A stretch of DNA of 64,000 nucleotides, taken from JAQVIJ01 sp041287365. Its GTDB lineage: Bacteria > Desulfobacterota > Dissulfuribacteria > Dissulfuribacterales > DYLC01. The stretch lies in assembly GCA_041287365.1 (NCBI GenBank), contig JBEULL010000015.1:30738-94737 (forward strand), read 5' to 3'. Positions 7,945 to 16,400 of the stretch are shown here, in pieces. How positions within the stretch are numbered: the stretch's first letter is position 1; each line of letters opens with the position of its first letter. The notes under the pieces are model-generated. The model saw only the letters and a list, made by a program, of their open reading frames with translations. It was not told where the DNA came from and did not search any database. The position numbers and the translations under genes are program-made.

Positions 7945-9030
7945 TTAGACCACCTCTGTGAAGTCCTGGGGTGTGTTTTTGGTGAAGGGTTTGAATTTGG
8001 CCTTGTCCACACATTTGTTGTAGGCCTCGTCCGGATCGATCTTGCCGTGCTGTAATAGGTCCATTATGGCGTCGTCCAGAGTCTGCATGCCGTATTTTTT
8101 GCCGGTCTGCATCATGGATGGAATCTGATAGGTCTTGCTTTCGCGAATCAGATTGCGCACAGCGGGTGTGGCTATGAGTATCTCGAAGGCTACGCACCTG
8201 CCCTTGATGTCGATGCGCTTGAACATGGTCTGAGAGATGACGGCGCGCAGAGCGTCTGAAAGGGACGATCTAACCTGAGGCTGCTGATGGGCGGGAAATA
8301 TTTCGATCATTCGGTCAACTGTCTTGGCTGCGCTTATGGTGTGCATGGTGGCCATGACCAGATGGCCCGTCATGGCCGCTTCCATGGCCAACATGGTGGT
8401 TTCCAGGTCTCGAAGCTCGCCCACGAGAATGATGTCAGGGTCTTCACGCAGTGCGCCTCGAAGCGCTGCTGTAAAGGATTTAGTGTGCGTGCCCACCTCA
8501 CGATGGTTGATCAGGCAGTTTTTATTCTCGTGTACGAATTCTATGGGGTCTTCTATGGTAATGATGTGGTCTTTGCGGTTTTGATTGGCATGGTCTATAA
8601 TGGCCGCCAGCGTGGTGGATTTACCGCTTCCAGTAGGGCCTGTAACCAGGACAAGGCCCCTGGGCAGCATGGCGAGTTTGGTCATGATCTCAGGTAGCCC
8701 GAGCTGCTCGGCGGTGAGTATGCGGCTTGGAATCTCTCGGAATACCGCTCCGATGCCGTATTTTTGCATGAAAAAATTGCATCTGTAGCGAGCGAGCCCA
8801 GGTATTTCATAGCCGAAATCCATGTCGCCCTTTTCTTCAAACTCCTTTATCTTGAATTCTGGGGCTATTTCGTAGAGCATGGAACGGAGTTCGTCATTGT
8901 CCAGTGTTTTGTATTTTACGCGATGCAGCTCGCCTCTAATGCGCAGAATGGGTGGTGAACCGGATGTTACATGCAGGTCTGATGCACCTTGTTCGTTCAT
9001 GAGTTTGAAAAAGGCGTCTATCTTGGCCAT
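7945..9030 (-). CDS. pilT: Twitching motility ATPase PilT
   Basis: This 361-residue protein has length and motifs of PilT: an N-terminal PAS-like region with GASDLHVTSGSPP, Walker A GPTGSGKSTTLAA, Asp box TIEDPIEFVH, Walker B ILVGELRDLET and His box GHLVMATMHT. It powers retraction of type IV pili at the inner membrane. It heads a three-gene minus-strand operon with the PilU-like ATPase and a zinc-ribbon protein, and has a candidate promoter just upstream. GAGGAG precedes the ATG. Confidence 0.95.
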   Translation of the reverse strand: MAKIDAFFKLMNEQGASDLHVTSGSPPILRIRGELHRVKYKTLDNDELRSMLYEIAPEFKIKEFEEKGDMDFGYEIPGLARYRCNFFMQKYGIGAVFREIPSRILTAEQLGLPEIMTKLAMLPRGLVLVTGPTGSGKSTTLAAIIDHANQNRKDHIITIEDPIEFVHENKNCLINHREVGTHTKSFTAALRGALREDPDIILVGELRDLETTMLAMEAAMTGHLVMATMHTISAAKTVDRMIEIFPAHQQPQVRSSLSDALRAVISQTMFKRIDIKGRCVAFEILIATPAVRNLIRESKTYQIPSMMQTGKKYGMQTLDDAIMDLLQHGKIDPDEAYNKCVDKAKFKPFTKNTPQDFTEVV

Positions 9031-9080
9031 ATGACTATGCTCCTCAGTGATGAATGTCGAGTCGTATGAGATTAAATTGT

Positions 9081-9109
9081 ATAATGCCTTAAAAACAGAT
9101 AAGTGACAA
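9081..9109 (-). promoter_or_regulatory. Candidate promoter of the pilT operon
   Basis: On the minus strand TTGTCA is followed after 17 bases by CATTAT. Transcription would start near 9074, about 44 bases before the pilT ATG. The call rests on consensus and spacing only. Confidence 0.45.
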
Positions 9110-9162
9110 GTATCTATCGCAAAAGATTTTTTGGTAATTTTATGAGGAACCTTATATTGGGC

Positions 9163-9190
9163 TTGCCTTGAAGATGCATTCTGTTATGAT
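9163..9190 (+). promoter_or_regulatory. Candidate promoter just before ftsE
   Basis: TTGCCT and TATGAT are separated by 16 bases. The expected start of transcription falls at or next to the ftsE ATG at 9197, which would make the message nearly leaderless. That makes the call uncertain. Confidence 0.3.
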
Positions 9191-9196
9191 AGGAAT

Positions 9197-9874
9197 ATGC
9201 TGAAAACAATGAGGGGTCCTATTATAAGTTTTCGTGGAATTACGAAACAGTACCCGCCGGATATAACTGCATTATCCGACATAGACCTTTCCATTGAAAA
9301 GGGTGAGTTCGTGTTTCTTACAGGCCCCAGCGGTTCGGGCAAAAGCACCCTTTTGAAGCTGCTTTCCTGTATGGAACGTCCCACAGCCGGGGAACTCTCT
9401 CTGGATGACTTTGATCTCACAAATCTTTCCCCTTCTCAGGTGCCGTATGTCCGCAGGAAAATTGGTGTTATCTTTCAGGATTTTAAGTTAATAGCCACAA
9501 AGACCGTGTTCGAAAATGTGGCGTTGAGCCTTCAGGTAATCGGATTGAGCAGCGAGCAGATATCAAAACGTGTTCGAGATATTCTGGAGCTCATGGGTCT
9601 TGCCACCAAGGCAACCAGTTATCCACTCCAGCTTTCCGGTGGTGAACAGCAGCGTGTAGCCATTGCGAGGGCCGTGGTCAACCGGCCTTCCATAATATTG
9701 GCGGACGAACCCACCGGCAATCTGGACAGAGGTATGACGAACGAGGTTATGGCCCTTGTGGAGGAATTGAATGCCGAGGGGGCTACGGTCATCTTCGCCA
9801 CTCATGATGAAAGTCTCTTTGCAAACACATACAGGCGGGTTTTGACCATGAAGGAAGGGAGGCTGAAGACATAG
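9197..9874 (+). CDS. ftsE: Cell division ATP-binding protein FtsE
   Basis: This 225-residue ABC ATPase has Walker A GPSGSGKST near residues 48-56, the Q-loop VIFQDFKL, signature LSGGEQQRVAIARA and Walker B IILADEPTGNLD, all as in FtsE. With FtsX it forms the divisome ABC complex that switches on cell-wall hydrolases through a periplasmic coiled-coil activator. The next genes are exactly ftsX and an EnvC-like activator. An alternative ATG four codons downstream cannot be excluded. Confidence 0.95.
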   Translation: MLKTMRGPIISFRGITKQYPPDITALSDIDLSIEKGEFVFLTGPSGSGKSTLLKLLSCMERPTAGELSLDDFDLTNLSPSQVPYVRRKIGVIFQDFKLIATKTVFENVALSLQVIGLSSEQISKRVRDILELMGLATKATSYPLQLSGGEQQRVAIARAVVNRPSIILADEPTGNLDRGMTNEVMALVEELNAEGATVIFATHDESLFANTYRRVLTMKEGRLKT

Positions 9875-9877
9875 GCC

Positions 9878-10762
9878 ATGAATCTGAACCACTTCATTCA
9901 GAGAGCGGTTGCCGACTTCCGCCAGAATCTTCCAATGCAGCTTATGACCACAGTGGTGGTCTGTCTGTCCATACTTATTTTTACTTTTTTTTCTTTTATT
10001 TATTATAATTTGCAGAGAACGGTGGAGCATTTTGGAAGCGAGCTGGGGCTTGTTGTCTTTTTGAAGACCGATATTCAGGAGAGCAGAATTCCCATACTGC
10101 ATCAAAAATTGCTGAATATGCCCGGTATCGAAAGCGTAAAATATGTCTCACCGGAAGAGGCATTCGATCGCCTCGGGCAATATTTTGAGGATGCCAAGGG
10201 GCTGCTGGATGGCGCGGATCAGTATTTTTTGCCGGCCTCTTTTGAGTTGCGGGTAAATAGGGCCATCTTCAATCTTGAGCGCATTCAGGCCCTGGCCGCT
10301 GAGTTGGAGAAGTGGAACGAAGTTGCTCAAGTGCAGTATGGAAAGTCATGGGTTGATCGTCTGAGCGCCTTTGTGGCTGTCGGCAAGAAGGTTATATGGG
10401 TCAGCGCCGTCCTGTTGTTGGCCACATCCGCCTTTGTGGTTTCCAATACCATAAAACTCGCCATCTATGCCCGTCAGGAAGAGGTTTCAATTATGAGACT
10501 GGTAGGGGCCACCAACGGCTTCATACAGGGGCCTTTTTTGCTGGAGGCCATGTTTCAGGGGCTGGCAGGCTCTCTGTTGTCCATCGGATTGGTGTTTTTG
10601 TGTTATTCATATTTCAAAGGGGTTTTGGCCCAGACTGAACTGATGCGCGGGGTGGAGTTGATTTTTTTGCCTTTTTCTTATGTAAGCTCCATTGTAATCA
10701 GCAGTATTGTTTTCTGTGTGTGTTGGACATTCCTTTCCATCAGGAGATTTTTGCTGGTTTGA
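9878..10762 (+). CDS. ftsX: Cell division membrane protein FtsX
   Basis: The 294-residue protein has an N-terminal transmembrane helix (about 21-45), a periplasmic domain of about 120 residues, and three C-terminal helices. It includes the motif EEVSIMRLVGATNGFIQGPFL, the usual FtsX coupling region. It transmits the ATPase cycle of FtsE to the periplasmic activator. It starts three bases after ftsE and its stop overlaps the proposed start of the activator gene. Confidence 0.95.
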   Translation: MNLNHFIQRAVADFRQNLPMQLMTTVVVCLSILIFTFFSFIYYNLQRTVEHFGSELGLVVFLKTDIQESRIPILHQKLLNMPGIESVKYVSPEEAFDRLGQYFEDAKGLLDGADQYFLPASFELRVNRAIFNLERIQALAAELEKWNEVAQVQYGKSWVDRLSAFVAVGKKVIWVSAVLLLATSAFVVSNTIKLAIYARQEEVSIMRLVGATNGFIQGPFLLEAMFQGLAGSLLSIGLVFLCYSYFKGVLAQTELMRGVELIFLPFSYVSSIVISSIVFCVCWTFLSIRRFLLV

Positions 10763-12087
10763 AATCATTTCTCCTGTCATTTAACACAGTGTTTTTCTGT
10801 TTTTTGTGGATGACCTGTCTTTTGTTTGTCAATATATTCGGCGGGCTACCCATAGGGTTGACGATTGATACGGTCGCTCTTGCCGCCCAAACACTCCCTG
10901 CCAATGTGAACAGCGGCATGGAACAGCTCAAGTCCATTCAAAAGGCAAAGGACAGCCATGAAGATAAGCTGCATGCCATTGAAGGAAAAAAGCTTGAAAT
11001 TCTTGGGGAATTGGAGCGCCTGGACCGTGAGATGAATTTTATCTATGGAGTGTTGGAGCAGAAGAAACAGGCGAAAGAGGCAAATCTGAATCTGTTGCAG
11101 CAGATAGATAATGAATACAATAAGAAAAAAAAGTTGGCCGATAATCTCAAAAAACATGCAAAGGTGCGTCTCAAGGCCTTCTGGAATGCCGGCCAGACCG
11201 GCATGCTGAATGTGCTCTTCGGTTCCAGAACCGTACCCGAACTCCTGTCAAAGGAGATGTATATGCGCTATCTCATGCAGAAAGACCGGACTTTGTTGAG
11301 TGATTATCGAAAAGAGATGCAGCAGCTGCGCATGACACAGAAAAGGCTCGATCAAGAAACCTCTTTATTGAAGCAGACGGAAAAAGAGATTCAACAACAG
11401 GCGGTAGCCCTGGAACGGAAGCTCAAGCAAAAAAAGAATCTGCTTGCAGGGTTGTCGTCTGATGAAGCGAGACTGCAAAAAATGATAGCAGAGCTTGAAG
11501 AGGCGGAATTCCGTTTGCAGAGAATGATGGTATCCATGGCGAGCACTAAAAAAGATGCCGAGAATCGCCAATCGCCTGTAACGGTTGATGGTTCCGTTAC
11601 ACCGGCAGGGTTTGATACATCATTTGCTGGACATTTGTCTGGCCCAGCAGCAAGGGTGGCTTCATCGTCCGATGCCGCCAAGGGTGGTTTTGCAGGCCAG
11701 AAGGGCAGGCTTGCATGGCCTGCCATGGGTCGTGTTTTCAGGCCCAAGGGGGTAGCGAGTCGTTGCATTCTGATAGACCTGCCGCTTGGTGCTGAGGTGA
11801 AGGCGGTTTATGAGGGTCAGGTTGTTTACAGCGGTGCTCTTACAGGTTATGGCAATGCCGTTATATTGGACCATGGCGACGGGTATTATACAATGACTGC
11901 ACAGTGTATGCGTGTATTGAAGCAGGTCAATGACAAGGTTTTTGAAGGAGAAAATATCTGCACATCGGGCAGTGGGCCATGGATAGCCGAAGGGATATAT
12001 TTCGAGATTCGGAATGCAAACGGTCAAGAGGATGCCTTGTCGTGGCTGGATGCACGCTCAATAGCGGCATTTCAAAAGGGCCGATGA
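10759..12087 (+). CDS. envC: EnvC-like murein hydrolase activator, coiled coil plus degenerate LytM domain
   Basis: A signal-anchor segment (VFFCFLWMTCLLFVNIF) is followed by a long coiled coil (about residues 50-260) with ERLDREMNF, KKKKLADNL and similar heptads, a linker, and a C-terminal LytM/M23-like domain. The domain keeps the fold markers VILDHGDGYY and IYFEIR but has no His-x-His zinc site: the position that is normally LYGHL-like reads TMTAQCMRV. This fits EnvC-type proteins, which activate amidases rather than cut murein. The TTG at 10759 is chosen because AGGAGA lies upstream. A GTG at 10720 without a clear site is the alternative. Confidence 0.85.
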   Translation: MKSFLLSFNTVFFCFLWMTCLLFVNIFGGLPIGLTIDTVALAAQTLPANVNSGMEQLKSIQKAKDSHEDKLHAIEGKKLEILGELERLDREMNFIYGVLEQKKQAKEANLNLLQQIDNEYNKKKKLADNLKKHAKVRLKAFWNAGQTGMLNVLFGSRTVPELLSKEMYMRYLMQKDRTLLSDYRKEMQQLRMTQKRLDQETSLLKQTEKEIQQQAVALERKLKQKKNLLAGLSSDEARLQKMIAELEEAEFRLQRMMVSMASTKKDAENRQSPVTVDGSVTPAGFDTSFAGHLSGPAARVASSSDAAKGGFAGQKGRLAWPAMGRVFRPKGVASRCILIDLPLGAEVKAVYEGQVVYSGALTGYGNAVILDHGDGYYTMTAQCMRVLKQVNDKVFEGENICTSGSGPWIAEGIYFEIRNANGQEDALSWLDARSIAAFQKGR

Positions 12088-12187
12088 TTTTTGCGGTTTT
12101 TAAAAAAACTTTGATTTTCGGCTTGTTTTTTTTGATTTTTTTTGCATGATATATTCGTAATTTTATCTATGATTAGGAGTTTTTTGT

Positions 12188-13552
12188 ATGCTTCATTTTC
12201 CAAAGCGGTCTCGTTGGATATTCTTTTCTGTTTCACTGTGCCTTTTGATATCGGTTGTTTTGTTTTATCAAGGGAAATCCCTTGCGGTCGCCAAGGAAAG
12301 TGAGACTTATGATGCCTTGCGGTTGTTCGCTTCCGTGCTCGATCTGATTCAACGGGATTATGTAGAGGAGGTGGAACCCAAAAAGCTCATATACGGCGCA
12401 ATAAACGGTATGTTGACCTCGCTTGATCCGCATTCAGGTTTTTTGAAACCCGAAGAATTCAAGGAACTTCAGATAGAGACCAAGGGGAGTTTCACGGGTA
12501 TCGGCATCGAGATCACTCAAAAGGACGGCTTGCCCACGGTGGTTTCGCCCATAGAGGGGACGCCTGCTGACAAGGCAGGTCTCAAACCCAATGACAAGAT
12601 CGTCAAAATAGGCGACAAACAGACCAAGGACATGACCCTTACCGAGGTTGTCAAGTTGCTTCGCGGGCCCAAAGGCACCGAAGTGACCATTTCGATTTTT
12701 AGAGATGGCTGGACAGGTCTCAAGGAGTTTACCCTGAAACGTGACGTAATACCCATACGCAGCGTTCGTTTTCATAAGATCGAAGACGGTTATGGTTATA
12801 TTCGAATTAGCAATTTCCTGAACAAGACCACTGAAGACTTTAGAAACGCCCTTAAGGAACTGGAGGGCGAGAAAGGCAGTCTCAAGGGTTTGATCCTGGA
12901 TGTGCGCAACAATCCAGGCGGGCTTTTGGATCAGGCCGTCAATATCTCGGATGAATTCATAGACAGCGGTTTGATAGTCTATACCGATGGCAGAGTGGCC
13001 GATCAGAAGATCAAGTTCTTCGCGCATCCAAACAAGATTCAGCGCAATTATCCGATGGTGGTGCTTGTGAACGAAGGCAGTGCCAGTGCATCCGAGATCG
13101 TTGCCGGAGCGCTTCAGGACCATAAAAAGGCCATTGTCATGGGCACTCAGAGCTTTGGTAAGGGTTCCGTACAGGTTGTCAATCCGTTGCCTGACGGTTC
13201 TGCGGTAAGGCTTACCATAGCCCGTTATTATACACCCAATGGGCGTTCCATACAGGCCAAAGGGATCACTCCAGATATCGTAGTGCCCTTTGTGCCCAAA
13301 GAGAAAATCGATGCAAATGGAAAAGACAAGAAAAATGGCATATTGAAAGAGAGTGATTTGAAAGGGCATCTACGTCCGGAGGGCAAGACCGAAGACAAGG
13401 ACGTCAAACCACAATCCAAGCAGGACGAAGGTGTTGCGCCTGGCACTGAGGAAGGCCCTGCAATCGGCAAGGACTTCGTGATGGACAATCAGATCGAGGA
13501 AGCGATGCGTATTTTGAAGGCATGGGATATCTTTGCCCAGTTCAAGAAATAA
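12188..13552 (+). CDS. ctpA: C-terminal processing peptidase, S41 family, with PDZ domain
   Basis: The 454-residue protein has an N-terminal signal or anchor (IFFSVSLCLLISVVLFY). A PDZ domain (about 85-170, with GTPADKAGLKPNDKIVKI) and an S41 catalytic domain follow. The catalytic Ser lies in NEGSASASEI and the Lys in SFGKGSVQ. The C-terminal tail is Lys/Asp-rich. CtpA/Prc proteases trim periplasmic and membrane proteins and often control cell-wall hydrolases. The position right after ftsEX-envC is common in this group and fits that role. AGGAG precedes the ATG. Confidence 0.95.
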   Translation: MLHFPKRSRWIFFSVSLCLLISVVLFYQGKSLAVAKESETYDALRLFASVLDLIQRDYVEEVEPKKLIYGAINGMLTSLDPHSGFLKPEEFKELQIETKGSFTGIGIEITQKDGLPTVVSPIEGTPADKAGLKPNDKIVKIGDKQTKDMTLTEVVKLLRGPKGTEVTISIFRDGWTGLKEFTLKRDVIPIRSVRFHKIEDGYGYIRISNFLNKTTEDFRNALKELEGEKGSLKGLILDVRNNPGGLLDQAVNISDEFIDSGLIVYTDGRVADQKIKFFAHPNKIQRNYPMVVLVNEGSASASEIVAGALQDHKKAIVMGTQSFGKGSVQVVNPLPDGSAVRLTIARYYTPNGRSIQAKGITPDIVVPFVPKEKIDANGKDKKNGILKESDLKGHLRPEGKTEDKDVKPQSKQDEGVAPGTEEGPAIGKDFVMDNQIEEAMRILKAWDIFAQFKK

Positions 13553-13582
13553 GAAAATATGGCTGAAACACAGGTGGTCGCC

Positions 13583-13954
13583 ATGAAATACGGAGAACAG
13601 GCCATAGCGGAGGCTTTATTGGAGCCGTGGCCCAATCCGTCTCCGGAAAGGGATTATACGATAGAGATCACCTTTCCGGAGTTCACCTGCCTGTGCCCCC
13701 GTTCCGGCTATCCTGACTTTGCCGCCATACGCATCAGCTATGTGCCCGGTGAATATATCGTTGAGCTCAAATCCCTCAAACTCTACTTGAATTCCTTTCG
13801 CGACCGCCATATCTCCCATGAGGAGTCGGTGAATGTGATATTTGCTGAACTGATGCGTGTTCTTTCTCCTAAAAAGTTGTCCGTAATCGGAGACTTCCAT
13901 CCGAGGGGAAATGTTCATACCGTGGTGCGTGTGGAATGGCCACAGACCGTATAG
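13583..13954 (+). CDS. queF: 7-cyano-7-deazaguanine reductase QueF (short type)
   Basis: QueF reduces preQ0 to preQ1 with NADPH in queuosine synthesis. The 123-residue protein has the active-site motif FTCLCPRSGYPDFA (nucleophilic Cys and Asp), the NADPH motif ELKSLKLYLNSFRD and a GDFHPRG-type end, as in unimodular QueF. The ATG at 13583 is preceded by AGGTGG with good spacing and matches the family N-terminus MKYGE. An ATG at 13559 would add eight residues with a poor site. It follows ctpA closely and is probably co-transcribed. No other queuosine gene is in the window. Confidence 0.93.
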   Translation: MKYGEQAIAEALLEPWPNPSPERDYTIEITFPEFTCLCPRSGYPDFAAIRISYVPGEYIVELKSLKLYLNSFRDRHISHEESVNVIFAELMRVLSPKKLSVIGDFHPRGNVHTVVRVEWPQTV

Positions 13955-14011
13955 TAATTCGTTAATTTCAGGGAATCTCCTCTATTGAGCCGAAAATTTA
14001 TCTGAATCTGT

Positions 14012-14160
14012 TTAAGGGAAGTCCCAAAAATTGTTCTTTTGCCTGATAGCTGCGTTGCTTGTCAGCGAAAAATGCTCACATACGGAGAGTATGCTGCGCT
14101 TTTTCGCCTTCTCGCGCCTTGCTATTCAACAAAACTCCTAATTTTTGGAACTTCCCTTAA
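14012..14160. repeat. Dispersed MITE-like element, copy A
   Basis: This 149-base non-coding element begins TTAAGGGAAGT and ends with the reverse complement ACTTCCCTTAA. A central inverted repeat (arms around GCGAAAAATGC and GCGCTTTTTCGC, with CATAC/GTATG inside) suggests a long hairpin. A nearly identical copy lies in the other orientation at 37379-37520. TTAA at both ends may be a target duplication or part of the inverted repeat. It fills most of the 13955-14296 intergenic region between queF and acs. No transposase is nearby. Confidence 0.85.
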
Positions 14161-14215
14161 GTAAGTCTTTAGGTAGAATGTTACTTTTTCACAAACCACT
14201 TGATTTTGTAAAAGA

Positions 14216-14263
14216 AAGCGGTGCAACTAACCGCTTGACAAGATAGATAGATTGTAGTTTATG
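14216..14263 (+). promoter_or_regulatory. acs: Candidate acs promoter with overlapping inverted repeat
   Basis: AAGCGGT (14216-14222) and ACCGCTT (14230-14236) form a 7-base inverted repeat overlapping a consensus TTGACA at 14235-14240. A weak -10 (TTTATG) lies 17 bases on. The inverted repeat could be an operator covering the -35 box. The consensus -35 is convincing and the -10 is not. Confidence 0.35.
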
Positions 14264-14296
14264 AATTTGTTCAAAATTCATTTTCAAGGGGGCGAA

Positions 14297-16288
14297 ATGA
14301 CCGAAAAGACATCCAACATTGAAAGCATGATGCAGGAAAAAAGGCTGTTCAAGCCTTCCAAACAGGCCCAGAAAAACGCCTATATCAAAAGTATGAAGGA
14401 ATACAAAGAGATATACAAGCGTTCCATGGAAGACCCTGAGGGCTTCTGGTCGGAGAGGGCTGAGGAGTTGTTGAGCTGGAACAGGAAGTGGCGCACTACT
14501 CTCAAATATGACTTCTTCAAGCCTGAGGTGCAGTGGTTTGTGGGAGGCCAGCTCAATGTCTCTTATAACTGTCTGGACCGTCATCTCACCAACGGCAGAC
14601 GCAACAAGGCCGCCATCATCTGGCAGGGAGAGCCTGAGGAAGACGTAAGGGTCTATACCTATCAGATGCTGCATACAGAGGTCTGTCGTTTTGCAAATGT
14701 GCTCAAAAAGAAGGGCGTAAAGAGAGGGGATCGAGTCTCCATCTATCTGCCCATGATTCCTGAGCTTGCCATAGCCATGCTGGCCTGTACACGTATCGGC
14801 GCGGTGCATAGCATCGTGTTTGCAGGTTTCAGCGCCCATAGCCTTCAGAGCCGTATTCAGGACTGTCAGGCCAAGGTGCTGATAACGGCTGATGCTGTCT
14901 TGCGTGCGGGCAAGACCATTCCCCTCAAGCCCAATGCCGACGAGGCAGTGAAGTCCTGTCCCTCTGTAGAGAGTTGTATTGTGGTGAAGCGGGCAGGAAA
15001 CGCCATCTCCATGCAGGAGGGCAGGGATACCTGGTGGCACGACGAGATGAGCGACTCCGGCATCACCGATAAATGCGAGCCAGAATCCATGGGCGCGGAG
15101 GATATGCTTTTTATCCTCTATACCAGCGGCAGCACAGGCAAGCCCAAGGGTGTGATCCATACCACAGGCGGTTATCTCACCTATGTGGCCCACACCACTC
15201 AGTGGGTCTTCGACCTGCATGACGACGACGTCTTCTGGTGCACAGCCGACATCGGCTGGATTACAGGGCATTCCTATATAGTCTATGGACCTCTGGCCCT
15301 GGGTGGCACCTCCATTATGTTCGAGGGTGTGCCGACCTGGCCGAATCCAGCCCGTTTCTGGCGTATTGTGGAGAAATTCAAGGTAAACATCTTTTACACA
15401 GCGCCTACGGCCATTCGCGCCCTTATGAAAGACGGCGTCGCATGGACACAGAAGAACGACCTCTCGAGCCTGCGCCTTTTGGGCACCGTGGGTGAGCCCA
15501 TCAACCCCGAGGCCTGGATGTGGTATCACGAAAATATCGGTAAGGGCAATATTCCGATAGTGGATACCTGGTGGCAGACCGAGACAGGCGGTCATCTCAT
15601 ATCTCCGCTTCCCTTTGCCACTCCGCTCAAGCCTGGTTCGGCCACCTTCCCTCTGCCTGGCATAGATGCGGCGGTTGTCAGAAGCGACGGCACGCCTGCG
15701 GCTGCCAATGAGGGTGGTCATCTGGTGATCCGCAAGCCCTGGCCTGGTATGTTGAGAGGGGTTTTTGGTGATCCTGGTCGGTTTAAGTCAGGGTATTTCG
15801 AGAGATTCCCTGGAATGTATGAGTCCGGAGACGGTGCCCGCAAGGACGAGGATGGTTATATTTGGATCATGGGCCGCCTCGATGACGTCATCAATGTCTC
15901 CGGTCACAGACTTGGCACCATGGAGATAGAGTCCGCCCTGGTCGCCCATCCTGCGGTTGCCGAGGCTGCCGTGGTCGGCATGCCGCACGAGGTGAAAGGT
16001 CAGGCCATCTACGCATATGTGACCCTTAAGACCGGTTTTGCCGAGAGTGACGACCTGCGCAAAGACCTGCGCACCCATGTTCGCAAGGAGATAGGGCCTA
16101 TTGCATCGCCGGATGTCATTCAGTTTGCGCCTGGCCTGCCCAAGACCAGAAGTGGTAAGATCATGCGCAGAATTTTGAGGAAGATCGCGTCCGGAGATAC
16201 AGGTGAACTGGGTGATACCTCGACGCTGGCCGATCCATCTGTGGTGGATGACCTCATAAAGGGTAAAGAGGCGCTCATGGGCAAATGA
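14297..16288 (+). CDS. acs: Acetyl-CoA synthetase (AMP-forming)
   Basis: This 663-residue enzyme activates acetate with ATP and CoA. It has the AMP-binding motif YTSGSTGKPKGV, the DTWWQTETGG motif, the hinge and C-terminal part with GRLDDVINVSGHR, and the terminal PKTRSGKIMRR whose Lys is the acetylation site that turns Acs off. Length and motifs are those of Acs. The ATG at 14297 follows GGGGGCGAA; an ATG at 14261 adds 12 residues without a good site. A strong terminator follows, so the gene is probably transcribed alone. Confidence 0.96.
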   Translation: MTEKTSNIESMMQEKRLFKPSKQAQKNAYIKSMKEYKEIYKRSMEDPEGFWSERAEELLSWNRKWRTTLKYDFFKPEVQWFVGGQLNVSYNCLDRHLTNGRRNKAAIIWQGEPEEDVRVYTYQMLHTEVCRFANVLKKKGVKRGDRVSIYLPMIPELAIAMLACTRIGAVHSIVFAGFSAHSLQSRIQDCQAKVLITADAVLRAGKTIPLKPNADEAVKSCPSVESCIVVKRAGNAISMQEGRDTWWHDEMSDSGITDKCEPESMGAEDMLFILYTSGSTGKPKGVIHTTGGYLTYVAHTTQWVFDLHDDDVFWCTADIGWITGHSYIVYGPLALGGTSIMFEGVPTWPNPARFWRIVEKFKVNIFYTAPTAIRALMKDGVAWTQKNDLSSLRLLGTVGEPINPEAWMWYHENIGKGNIPIVDTWWQTETGGHLISPLPFATPLKPGSATFPLPGIDAAVVRSDGTPAAANEGGHLVIRKPWPGMLRGVFGDPGRFKSGYFERFPGMYESGDGARKDEDGYIWIMGRLDDVINVSGHRLGTMEIESALVAHPAVAEAAVVGMPHEVKGQAIYAYVTLKTGFAESDDLRKDLRTHVRKEIGPIASPDVIQFAPGLPKTRSGKIMRRILRKIASGDTGELGDTSTLADPSVVDDLIKGKEALMGK

Positions 16289-16321
16289 TGTCCATTACGG
16301 CGTCACGATAAAGGTTATTGC

Positions 16322-16362
16322 AAGCGTATGGCGGATTACGATTTTGCCATACGCTTTTTTTT
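16322..16362 (+). terminator. Rho-independent terminator after acs
   Basis: A 10-base perfect stem, AGCGTATGGC and GCCATACGCT, with a 13-base loop is followed by a run of T. It lies 34 bases after the acs stop. Confidence 0.92.
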
Positions 16363-16400
16363 GCCATTTTCTATTTTATATCAGGGAGGCATCACTTCAG

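Noticed and set aside
12434..13369. A 311-codon minus-strand frame opposite ctpA
   Set aside because: It is a shadow of the protease gene, without own start signals.
14189..15721. A 510-codon open frame on the minus strand opposite acs
   Set aside because: It is the mirror of acs codon bias; the plus strand encodes a full acetyl-CoA synthetase and the mirror product has no recognisable motifs.
16344..16400. Longer N-terminus of the histidine kinase from an ATG at 16344
   Set aside because: The ATG lies within the acs terminator stem and has no ribosome site.
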